In this document: positions 34,798 through 42,936 of the stretch, piece by piece
Position numbering within the stretch: position 1 is the stretch's first letter
Layout of the letters: each line of letters starts with the position of its first letter
NCBI RefSeq assembly: GCF_016918505.1
Contig: NZ_JAFFPZ010000014.1
Location: 21,366 to 85,365, forward strand
Length of the DNA: 64,000 bases
DNA from: Desulforhopalus vacuolatus
Lineage (GTDB): Bacteria; Desulfobacterota; Desulfobulbia; Desulfobulbales; Desulfocapsaceae
Reading direction: 5' to 3'
Translations under genes and position numbers: made by a program
The notes under the pieces: generated by a model
The model's input: the letters and a program-made list of their open reading frames with translations, nothing else
Database searches by the model: none
Told to the model about the DNA's origin: nothing

Positions 34798-35280
34798 TTA
34801 CTGATATCTGCGACCGGAGACCTCAAGCCAGCCACCAGGATGACTCGGAGTGTCAGAGGCATGGGTCCAGTGCAATACTCCGCCCTTGTCATTCCAGATA
34901 TACTCACCGGAGAAGCTGATCAGATCACCTTTTTTCAGCCCCTTGATCTTCGGAGCAAGGTCAATGTTATGGGCAATTTTCACCGTTTTTGCTGCACCGT
35001 TGACAGTGATGAGAAATTGCTGGTGGCGCGGAGGATGGGTATCATCCCGCAGCAGTTTCACAACCCGGCCTTCACCTGTCACCTGTATGTGGTCGGCGCG
35101 ATTGCGGATCGCGTTGCTTATGGAGAGTGGTGCACTGGTCAGTTGCGGTGCGGGCTGGAGGCGTTCTGAGCGGATCTGCGGTGCAGGCACGGTCGGTTCA
35201 TTCTGAAACCGTTCTACGGCAAACAGCGCGAGGGCGATGAGCAGAACGATGAGCGGACGGGAGAGTCTTGAGAAATTCAT
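34798..35280 (-). CDS. DUF3465 domain protein, secreted or membrane-anchored
   Basis: The 160-residue protein has an N-terminal hydrophobic segment (9-22) that acts as signal or anchor. The DUF3465 core follows, with HPPRHQQFLITVNG, KIAHNIDLAPKIKGLKKGD, SFSGEYIWNDKGGVLHWTH and HPGGWLEVSGRRY. The family has no assigned function, and its core looks like an OB-type beta barrel. The ATG at 35280 is preferred over an upstream ATG at 35355 because the signal sequence starts there. Confidence 0.85.
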   Translation of the reverse strand: MNFSRLSRPLIVLLIALALFAVERFQNEPTVPAPQIRSERLQPAPQLTSAPLSISNAIRNRADHIQVTGEGRVVKLLRDDTHPPRHQQFLITVNGAAKTVKIAHNIDLAPKIKGLKKGDLISFSGEYIWNDKGGVLHWTHASDTPSHPGGWLEVSGRRYQ

Positions 35281-35458
35281 GACAGTTTTCCGGGGAATTT
35301 TTTGGGGTGAACAACATTCGAAATCAGCCTGGCGCAGTACTGAATTGCACGTCATATTGAAAAAGTTTCATCCGTACAGCTCTTTGAATTCGCGTCTGGA
35401 AGGTGTAATATCAAAAATTGGTGTATTATTCAAGGAAACCTCCCTTTGGAACAGAGCC

Positions 35459-36553
35459 ATGCCCTTCGTCCCCGTTATTGGAAAATCGATTAAGAAGCAG
35501 CTTGAGGAACGAGAACGTATCTGCCTTTCACCTCTTGCCACATTAAACTGTAACAGTGCTGGCAGGCGCAAACCCGAACCGGAGGTGGAGGAGGATATTC
35601 GTCTCCCGTTCCAACGCGACCGCGACCGCATTATTCACAGCAAAACCTTCCGCCGTCTCAAACACAAAACTCAGGTTTTTCTCGCCCCCACCGGCGATCA
35701 CTACCGCACTCGACTCACCCATGTACTTGAAGTCTCGCAGATCTCCCGTACAATCAGCGTTGCTCTCTGTCTCAATGATGCGCTCACTGAGGCCATTGCC
35801 CTCGGTCATGACCTTGGGCATACTCCTTTCGGTCACGCTGGAGAGACTGCTCTCAACGAAATGCATCCCGGCGGTTTTCGCCATTATGTGCATAGTCTGC
35901 GGGTCGTCGATTTTCTGGAAAACAACGGACGCGGGTTGAATCTTACCCACGAGGTGCGCAATGGTATTATCTGCCATTCCAAGGGGCGGGGACCCATTAT
36001 TCCGATACAGCGTTCCCGGCTGGCGCGTACACTCGAAGGACAGGTGGTGCGTCTCGGCGATATTATTGGCTATCTCAATCATGACATGGATGATGCTCTG
36101 CGGGCGGGGATACTCCAGGAAAATGACCTGCCGGCAAGTATCGTCAAGGTGGTCGGTGCCAATCATTCAAAGCGTATCGGAGCGATGGTCCGTGATCTTA
36201 TTGTTGAGACTCTTACCGCCAATGACGGGAATCTGCACATCAGTGACAAGATGCTTGTTGCCCTTGACGAACTGCGAACTTTTCTCTTTGACCGGGTCTA
36301 TACCTATCCGGCTGTGCACCGCGAATTCCTCAAGGCCAGGCGGATCATCCGTGACCTCTATGACTGGTTTCTTGAGAACGGTCTTGTTCAACTTACTGAA
36401 CAGGGACTGCGGCCGGTGGACGGTTGTGAACACTGGGAAAGCGAGAAGATCGCACACCGTAAGGTATGCGATTATATTGCCGGAATGACTGATCGTTACG
36501 CCCTCTCCATCTATCGCCATATTTTTATTCCGGAGCCGTGGAACGTGCGGTGA
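35459..36553 (+). CDS. dGTPase-like HD-domain deoxynucleotide triphosphohydrolase
   Basis: The 364-residue protein carries FRRLKHKTQVF, YRTRLTHVLEVSQ (His88), and the HD dyad in ALGHDLGHTPFGHAGE (His117, Asp118), with a distant LNHDMDDA (the terminal Asp). It matches the deoxyguanosinetriphosphate triphosphohydrolase-like family. The frame is open back to 35237, but the family begins near the ATG at 35459. The ribosome site is weak there, and a TTG at 35447 is an alternative. Confidence 0.9.
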   Translation: MPFVPVIGKSIKKQLEERERICLSPLATLNCNSAGRRKPEPEVEEDIRLPFQRDRDRIIHSKTFRRLKHKTQVFLAPTGDHYRTRLTHVLEVSQISRTISVALCLNDALTEAIALGHDLGHTPFGHAGETALNEMHPGGFRHYVHSLRVVDFLENNGRGLNLTHEVRNGIICHSKGRGPIIPIQRSRLARTLEGQVVRLGDIIGYLNHDMDDALRAGILQENDLPASIVKVVGANHSKRIGAMVRDLIVETLTANDGNLHISDKMLVALDELRTFLFDRVYTYPAVHREFLKARRIIRDLYDWFLENGLVQLTEQGLRPVDGCEHWESEKIAHRKVCDYIAGMTDRYALSIYRHIFIPEPWNVR

Positions 36554-36741
36554 GTCAGCATGCGGCACTGCTTGCAAAGTGCTGTTTTCAATGTATATTC
36601 ACAGGCCTGCTGTTTTATCCATGCAGGAAATCCTGTATTTAAACTCCGCCGATACGCGGTATTTACGGGCAACGTGAAGATTTAATGAAAATCTTTCATT
36701 CTTCAAGGGCCCCTTATCTCAAACTGGACACAATTTTTACG

Positions 36742-39408
36742 ATGACAGAGCAACAGAATCTCCTCCGTAAAGGGTATGAATTTAAGGAAGTGGAAGAAAA
36801 ATGGCTCAACCGCTGGCTGGCGGCAGGAGCCTTTTCGGCAAAAATGGAGGAGGAAAAGGAGAGTTTCTCCGTGGTCATTCCGCCGCCTAATGTCACCGGA
36901 GTTCTCCATGTGGGCCATGCCCTGAACAATACGCTGCAGGACATACTGGTGCGATATCATCGCATGTGTGGTGACAATACCCTGTGGGTTCCTGGTACTG
37001 ATCATGCGGGTATTGCCACCCAGAACGTATTGGAGAGGCAGCTTGCCACAGAGGGAAAAACCCGGGATGATCTTGGCCGTGATGCCTTTATCAAAAGGGT
37101 GTGGGAGTGGCGCGAAGAGAAGGGCGGAACCATTATCAATCAGCTCAAACGGCTGGGTGCCTCCTGTGACTGGGACCGTGAGCGCTTTACCATGGATGAA
37201 GGGCTGTCTAAAGCGGTACGCGAGGTATTTGTGCGCCTTTATGAAGAGGGGCTTATTTACAAAGGCGACTATATCGTTAACTGGTGTCCCCGGTGTCATA
37301 CGGCGCTGGCCGATGATGAAGTGGAACACGAGGATGAACACGGGAAGCTCTACCATGTCCGCTATCCTTATGCCGACGGTTCCGGTTCAGTGGTTATCGC
37401 AACCACCCGTCCGGAAACCATCCCTGGAGATATGGCGGTAGCGGTGCATCCCGACGATGAGCGCTATGCCCATCTTGGTGCTATCGGTATTAAACTGCCG
37501 TTGACCGACAGGGTGCTGCCGGTGGTGTTTGACCATCACGTTGACCGTGAGTTCGGGACGGGAGCGCTGAAGGTTACTCCTTCCCATGACCGGAACGATT
37601 ATGAGATCGGCCTGCGTCATGATTTGCCGCGACTGAAGATCATGGACGATTACGGCAAGATGAATGAGAACGCCGGAAAGTATGCCGGAATGGATCGTTT
37701 TGACTGTCGTAAAGCTATTGTGGAAGACCTTGAAAAGGAGGGCTTCCTCGTTAAAATAGAGGATTACGAGCACGCCGTCGGGCACTGCTACCGGTGCAAG
37801 ACGGTCATTGAACCGATCACCTCGCTGCAGTGGTTTGTTTCGGTGAAACCGCTTGCCGCAGAAGCTGTGAAGGCTGTGCGTGAGGGGCGGATCAATATCT
37901 ATCCGAAAAACTGGTACAACAGCTTCTATTCGTGGATGGATAATATCCGTGACTGGTGTATTTCCCGACAGATCTGGTGGGGGCACCGTATTCCCGCGTG
38001 GACCTGCGATACGTGCGGCGAGATTATCGTTGCCACTGAAGATCCGACCAGCTGCCCCAAATGCGGGGCAAGCGAACTTACCCAGGAACGGGATGTGCTT
38101 GATACCTGGTTCTCCTCGGCTCTCTGGCCCTTCTCGACACTGGGCTGGCCGGAGCAGACAAAGGAGCTGGAAACTTTTTATCCCACCTCAATCCTTATCA
38201 CAAGTTTTGATATCCTCTTCTTCTGGGTAGCGCGGATGATGATGATGGGGCTGCATTTCATGGATGAAGTGCCGTTTCATGATGTCTATCTCCATGCCCT
38301 TGTGCGGGACAAGTTTGGTAAGAAAATGTCAAAATCCACCGGCAACGTTATTGATCCGCTGGTGGTTATGGACGAATACGGCACCGATGCCATGCGTTTT
38401 ACCCTTACTGCCTTTGCTGCGCAGGGACGGGAGATTAAACTGGATGAGGAGCGTATTGAAGGGTATCGACATTTTATCAACAAGATCTGGAATGCTGCCC
38501 GCTTCGCTCTGATGCATGTCAGCGACTGTGGACCGGAGGTGAAGGATGCTCTTGCCGAGCCGGAAAAACTTCCGCTGGCTCACCAGTGGATACTCAGCCG
38601 GGCCAATGAAACCGTGCGAGAGGTTCGTCTGGCGCTGGATGAGTATCGTTTCAACGATGTGGCCAGCCTCAATTACCAGTTTATCTGGAAGGAATTCTGC
38701 GACTGGTATCTGGAGTGGATCAAGGCGGATCTCTTCAGCAAAGATGAAACGGCGAAAAAACAGGCGCGTGGGGTGTTACTGGAGGTGCTGGAAACGGTGC
38801 TCAAGCTGATGCATCCGATTACACCATACGTTACCGAAGAGATCTGGTCGGTACTGCCCGGGGAGCGCGGATTGCTGATTCTTGCTGATTTCCCGGTGGT
38901 TCAGGAGGTGCGTAAAAACGACACCGCTGTCGCTGAGATGGAAACCCTTATGGGGGTTATCACCGGGATTCGCAATATTCGCAGTGAGGCGGATGTGCAT
39001 CCCTCGACGAAGATCAATGTGATTGTTCACTGCCCGGCGGAAGCAATAACGGTATTTATCCAGAAGTACGAAGCGGCAATCAGCGATATGACCCGCCTTG
39101 CCAGCCTGAGGGTGGAGACCGGCGGTGAAAAACCGGTTGATGCGGCAACTTATATTTTTGGTGAGATTGAGATCTTTGCGCCGCTCAAAGGATTAGTTGA
39201 TGTGGATGCGGAACTTGCCAAACTGGTACGAGAGCACAAGAAGATTGATGGCAAAATGAAGCAGATTACCGGCAAGCTTGGCAACGAGAAATTTCTTGCC
39301 AATGCCCCTGCAGATGTAGTGGAGAAGGTGCAGGGAGAGAAGGCTGAGCTGGAGGCAAAGCTGGCTAAAATCGTTGAGGCGGAGAAGCGCTTTCGCAACA
39401 TGTTATAA
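36742..39408 (+). CDS. valS: Valyl-tRNA synthetase
   Basis: The 888-residue protein has the class I HIGH motif in PPPNVTGVLHVGHALNN and the editing-domain blocks TTRPETIPGD and GTGALKVTPSHDRND. It also has two Cys pairs (CDTC and CPKC, near 430-450) typical of some ValRS, the KMSKS motif in KKMSKSTGN, and a C-terminal coiled-coil arm (about 815-888). I chose ATG 36742 (MTEQQN); ATG 36685 is also open but has no homology. Both have weak ribosome sites. Confidence 0.95.
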   Translation: MTEQQNLLRKGYEFKEVEEKWLNRWLAAGAFSAKMEEEKESFSVVIPPPNVTGVLHVGHALNNTLQDILVRYHRMCGDNTLWVPGTDHAGIATQNVLERQLATEGKTRDDLGRDAFIKRVWEWREEKGGTIINQLKRLGASCDWDRERFTMDEGLSKAVREVFVRLYEEGLIYKGDYIVNWCPRCHTALADDEVEHEDEHGKLYHVRYPYADGSGSVVIATTRPETIPGDMAVAVHPDDERYAHLGAIGIKLPLTDRVLPVVFDHHVDREFGTGALKVTPSHDRNDYEIGLRHDLPRLKIMDDYGKMNENAGKYAGMDRFDCRKAIVEDLEKEGFLVKIEDYEHAVGHCYRCKTVIEPITSLQWFVSVKPLAAEAVKAVREGRINIYPKNWYNSFYSWMDNIRDWCISRQIWWGHRIPAWTCDTCGEIIVATEDPTSCPKCGASELTQERDVLDTWFSSALWPFSTLGWPEQTKELETFYPTSILITSFDILFFWVARMMMMGLHFMDEVPFHDVYLHALVRDKFGKKMSKSTGNVIDPLVVMDEYGTDAMRFTLTAFAAQGREIKLDEERIEGYRHFINKIWNAARFALMHVSDCGPEVKDALAEPEKLPLAHQWILSRANETVREVRLALDEYRFNDVASLNYQFIWKEFCDWYLEWIKADLFSKDETAKKQARGVLLEVLETVLKLMHPITPYVTEEIWSVLPGERGLLILADFPVVQEVRKNDTAVAEMETLMGVITGIRNIRSEADVHPSTKINVIVHCPAEAITVFIQKYEAAISDMTRLASLRVETGGEKPVDAATYIFGEIEIFAPLKGLVDVDAELAKLVREHKKIDGKMKQITGKLGNEKFLANAPADVVEKVQGEKAELEAKLAKIVEAEKRFRNML

Positions 39409-39626
39409 AGGTACCCGTAAAAGATGTTGCACGGCGGTATACGATTGCAGGCGATGCCTCCAGAGTTCCGGAGAAAAAACTTATCAAATTTATTAAAAAA
39501 ATACTTGATAATTGCTGTCTGTTTTGTGATATTGAACATTAAGTCAGCGAAAAGTGCTCCAAAAACAAGGCTGAGGTGCTTGGAATTATGCTGATATTGG
39601 CAGCTTCGGAATTAGAATTGTAATAA

Positions 39627-39666
39627 GGGAACCTTGAAAAAGCCTGCATGGGTATTCAAGGTACCC
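39627..39666. repeat. Hairpin-only copy of repeat family A
   Basis: The 40-bp palindromic unit gggaaccttgaa...ttcaaggtaccc carries both ends of the element and almost no interior. It lies 26 bp upstream of the zinc-ribbon gene, in its probable leader. The rest of the 39409-39691 gap is A+T-rich with no clear signal. Confidence 0.7.
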
Positions 39667-39691
39667 ATAAGTAAGTAAGTGAGGCAAACCA

Positions 39692-40375
39692 ATGCGTTGT
39701 CCCAAGTGTGGCTATATCTCTTTTGATCAAGTTGACAAGTGTCTGCGTTGTGGAAAAAATATTAAAAGCACTTCTGTTGAAGTGAATGGCAGTGCTTATA
39801 ACGTTCCCGCACCCGGTTACCTGGTGTTTGATGTTCATGAAAGACGTGAGCAAAATGATGCCGACTTCTCGGAGGAAATTGTTCTCAGTGAAGAAGACCG
39901 GGAGACAGCAGACCTTGTTGATTTTGACTTTGGTCATGAGAGCAGCGAAGTTCCTGTGGAGGTAAATCTCGACAGTGTCGAAGAAGTGGCTGATGATGAT
40001 GCTGCTGCTGCTGCTGATGAAATTGAGATGGATATGAATTTCTTCGAAGAAAAGGGTGCCGTTCTCGAAGCTTCCACCCCTGCTTTGGATAATGATTCGA
40101 AAGAAGAGGGGATTGCCTTCGACTTTGATACTCCGTCTGCTGAACCGGTTGCTCCTGCCGAAGACATTCCGGAAGAGGTTGAAGAAGTCAAAAAGGTGTC
40201 TGATAAGGCTGAGGAGATCGAATTTAGTGATGTTGGACTTGATCTGTTCGATGATACTGAAGAGCCTGCCCTGACACCGGCTCATGACAGCAGTGAACTC
40301 TCTATGGATGACTTTGATATGGATCTTGATCTCGGTGATCTTGATCTCGGTTTGGACGATGAAAAGAAAAAATGA
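39692..40375 (+). CDS. Zinc-ribbon protein with a long acidic tail
   Basis: The 227-residue protein starts with a zinc ribbon, CPKCG (3-7) and CLRCGK (17-22). About 200 strongly acidic residues follow (many Asp/Glu, including DFDMDLDLGDLDLGLDD at the end), likely disordered. Such ribbon-plus-acidic proteins are frequent in delta-proteobacterial genomes and have no assigned role. No membrane segment is present. tRNA-Phe follows 125 bp downstream with its own promoter. Confidence 0.8.
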   Translation: MRCPKCGYISFDQVDKCLRCGKNIKSTSVEVNGSAYNVPAPGYLVFDVHERREQNDADFSEEIVLSEEDRETADLVDFDFGHESSEVPVEVNLDSVEEVADDDAAAAADEIEMDMNFFEEKGAVLEASTPALDNDSKEEGIAFDFDTPSAEPVAPAEDIPEEVEEVKKVSDKAEEIEFSDVGLDLFDDTEEPALTPAHDSSELSMDDFDMDLDLGDLDLGLDDEKKK

Positions 40376-40405
40376 AAGAAAAGATTGAAACCACTAGAAA
40401 AATTG

Positions 40406-40434
40406 TTGACACACTTTGAATAGTTGTGTAAATA
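40406..40434 (+). promoter_or_regulatory. Sigma-70-type promoter of tRNA-Phe
   Basis: A perfect -35 TTGACA (40406-40411), a 17-bp spacer and a -10 TAAATA (40429-40434) lie 66 bp upstream of the tRNA gene. Confidence 0.75.
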
Positions 40435-40458
40435 ACTGACTTCCGACGCAGAACAAAC

Positions 40459-40494
40459 GCAACAACATAGAGTACAGCAACAACATAGAGTACA
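40459..40494 (+). repeat. Exact 18-bp tandem duplication in the tRNA-Phe leader
   Basis: gcaacaacatagagtaca occurs twice in tandem without mismatch, directly between the promoter and the 5' end of the tRNA. It would be part of the precursor leader removed by RNase P. Confidence 0.9.
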
Positions 40495-40500
40495 AAAGGT

Positions 40501-40576
<76 letters not shown>

Positions 40577-40588
40577 TATATGATTTAA

Positions 40589-40630
40589 CAAAAAAGCGTT
40601 TAAGGCATGCATGCCTTAAACGCTTTTTTG
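40589..40630. terminator. Rho-independent terminator of tRNA-Phe (palindromic)
   Basis: A perfect 42-bp palindrome has arms caaaaaagcgtttaaggcat and its complement and ends in a T tract. Because the arms start with A and end with T, it can act in both directions. Confidence 0.95.
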
Positions 40631-40707
40631 TTTTCATCTGAGATGAACTTTAAACCCACACTGGTGATTTCCGAATCCGGGCAAGGCCATTGCCTGAAAG
40701 CCTTGTA

Positions 40708-40977
40708 ACACCATTCCTATTAAGTTGTGACCTTACTTGATGCCATTTTCACTTTCTATTGGCGAATGTAAAGGCAGGGGGACGGGAAACAGGAGAAAGG
40801 AGACGGGAGACAGGGAAAAGCAAAAGACGGAACAGCGAAAAACTTTTTGCCAAAGGAAAGCTCTAAACATGCGAATAAAGGCAAAAAACTTTAAAAAAGA
40901 TTTTAAAATTAAACAGAGAATTACTGTTGTTCTATCTTTACTCGCATTCTCTGGTTAATACAAAATGTAAATGATAT
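40708..40977 (+). repeat. Dispersed repeat family B, copy 5 (purine-rich variant)
   Basis: The 270-bp copy has ACACCATTCCTATTAAG at the left and acaaaatgtaaatgatat at the right. The interior has the same G/A-rich tract as copies 4 and 6. Long exact stretches are shared with 63262-63480 in the same orientation, so this copy and copy 6 bracket the polysaccharide locus as direct repeats. Confidence 0.87.
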
Positions 40978-41184
40978 AAATCCTCATTCTCACCGTTGTA
41001 CACCACCTTTTATCTCTCACTCCCTGGGAGTATTCAAAATGGATGTACTGTCTTCTGACTCCAACTTCCCCTTAGAAATATTTTCAGTTTACGCGAATGG
41101 CAAGTTATTATATACTAGATTGAGAGCCAGGTTTACAAGTCTTTAATGACCTGTTATTAGTGTGTTAACATCTGTTAGAGTTGA

Positions 41185-41427
41185 TCTGATTATCCGCCTG
41201 GTTATTATCACCTGCAAGAATTTTCATCCGGCAGAGAGTTCATTCAAGCTCTGCAGAAAGATGACTATTCCAGAGGCCTTATTGTACCTGCTGGTGACAT
41301 AAAGCGCGCCCATCATATCCGACATTTGTTTCATAATTATGTAGAGAAACCGAAGTGTTGGGTGTTACACTCTACAAATGGAGAGACGATTATCAAAACC
41401 ATGGAGTTCCCCATACGTTGTTTCTAA
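41185..41427 (+). pseudogene. Open frame without start, possible gene remnant
   Basis: Between stops there are 80 codons (including EFIQALQKDDYSRGLIVPAG and, later, KPKCWVLHSTNGETIIKTM) with protein-like composition. There is no ATG, GTG or TTG in a usable position. I do not recognise the family. It may be the end of a decayed gene in the 40978-41546 gap. The remainder of that gap is A+T-rich without features. Confidence 0.3.
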
Positions 41428-41546
41428 CGGAAGGCAAAGGAGCAGAAAGATCTTTTGTCAGTAAAATTATCATCCCTGGTCAATAACGATATCTGTAATT
41501 GCTAAAAGGGTCCCTTGAAACAGCAGGAGAGAAAAAACAGACTCTC

Positions 41547-42917
41547 ATGATCGTAGAAAAAATCAAAAAAAGCATGATGGAGCGGGGAGTTTCGCCGGGA
41601 GCTATCTCACATTTTCTCTCCTGCAGGGATTCGATCATTGCACGTAGCGGAAATTCCACGCAGTTGAACTGGGACGATATCGTCCCTTTTGGCGACGAGG
41701 ACGTCAAGCAGCCAGGTACGGATCAGGAGAGTTACCGCCACTTTGAGAGAATCGGTGAGGATCATCTTGAACGTGCAGTTGTAGTCAAACTGAACGGTGG
41801 CCGTTCTACCTCAATGGGCGGAGCGTTGCCAAAGTGTTTTGTGCAGGCCAGGGACGGTCGAAGTTTTCTTGATATCTGCATGCACCGGATGATGCATCTC
41901 AATGATCGTTTCAAGGTGGAAATTCCGCTGGTTTTGATGAATTCCTTTTTCACTAACGAGGTGACCAAAAAGCTTGTCGGCCGTACTCCGCTGATGATTT
42001 TCAACTTTATCCAGAACGAATACCCCCGGTTGCTGGAGGAGAAGATGACTCCGCTGGCCACAGGCGGGGAGGTGGACTGGTGTCCGGCTGGACACGGAGA
42101 TTTTTATATCAGCTTCTACGAATCAGGGCTTCTTGATAAACTGCTCCAGCTGGGTTATCGCTGGGTTTTTATATCCAATATTGATAACCTCTGCGCGGAC
42201 ATTTCACCAGCCATCCTCGGGATGATGATCGACAAGGGCCACGATTTTATGATGGAGGTGACCCGCAAGACTCCGGTTGATGTTAAGGGCGGATCACCCG
42301 TCTTTATCGACGGCCATCCCGGCCTGCTGGAGATCGCCCAGGTGGACCCGAAGCATGAGGCTGCATTCCAGAATATCAATACCTTCCGTTACTTCAATAC
42401 CAACAACCTCTGGATTGACATGGAGGCGATTCGGGATTTGATCAAAAGTGGCGGTCTTAATATCCCAACCATCATTAACCCCAAGAGCATCCTCGGTCAC
42501 TCTGTCATCCAGATAGAAACGGCGATGGGGGCTGCCATGGGATCGTTTTCAAAACCAGCCGCCATCAATGTCCCCAGGAACCGGTTCTTTCCCGTGAAGA
42601 AAATGAAGGATCTCCTCATTCTGCAGTCAGATGCCTTTCTTCTCAACAAGGCGTATCAGATACTTCCCAACCCGCAGCGGTCAGCAAAACTCCCCTTTCT
42701 GCCTGAGGTATCGTTTGGCGGTGGTTTTATGGATGACAACGAGCTTGGAAACTGGTTCGCCGATCCTGCCAGCCTTTCCCTTGTCGATGCCGAAGCCTTT
42801 GAGGTGAAGGGCAGGGTTTTTTTTGAGAAAGAGGTTAAGGTCCGTGGCCGGGTCAAGGTGGAGCAGGCTGGTGCCGATGAGCTGCGAATCTCCTCTGGCA
42901 CCGTTCTTTCCAACTAA
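41547..42917 (+). CDS. UTP--glucose-1-phosphate uridylyltransferase, UDPGP family
   Basis: The 456-residue protein has the nucleotide loop VVVKLNGGRSTSMGGALPKC, which is the UDPGP (eukaryotic-type) UGPase signature with GRST in place of GLGT. It also has VLMNSFFTNE, the uridine-binding ISNIDNLCADI, and a C-terminal left-handed helix segment (VKGRVFFEKEVKVRGRVKV). It would make UDP-glucose, or a related UDP-sugar, for the polymer. The ATG at 41547 is preceded by a remote aggaga. It opens the polysaccharide locus. Confidence 0.85.
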   Translation: MIVEKIKKSMMERGVSPGAISHFLSCRDSIIARSGNSTQLNWDDIVPFGDEDVKQPGTDQESYRHFERIGEDHLERAVVVKLNGGRSTSMGGALPKCFVQARDGRSFLDICMHRMMHLNDRFKVEIPLVLMNSFFTNEVTKKLVGRTPLMIFNFIQNEYPRLLEEKMTPLATGGEVDWCPAGHGDFYISFYESGLLDKLLQLGYRWVFISNIDNLCADISPAILGMMIDKGHDFMMEVTRKTPVDVKGGSPVFIDGHPGLLEIAQVDPKHEAAFQNINTFRYFNTNNLWIDMEAIRDLIKSGGLNIPTIINPKSILGHSVIQIETAMGAAMGSFSKPAAINVPRNRFFPVKKMKDLLILQSDAFLLNKAYQILPNPQRSAKLPFLPEVSFGGGFMDDNELGNWFADPASLSLVDAEAFEVKGRVFFEKEVKVRGRVKVEQAGADELRISSGTVLSN

Positions 42918-42936
42918 GAAAGCCCCAGAGGATACC

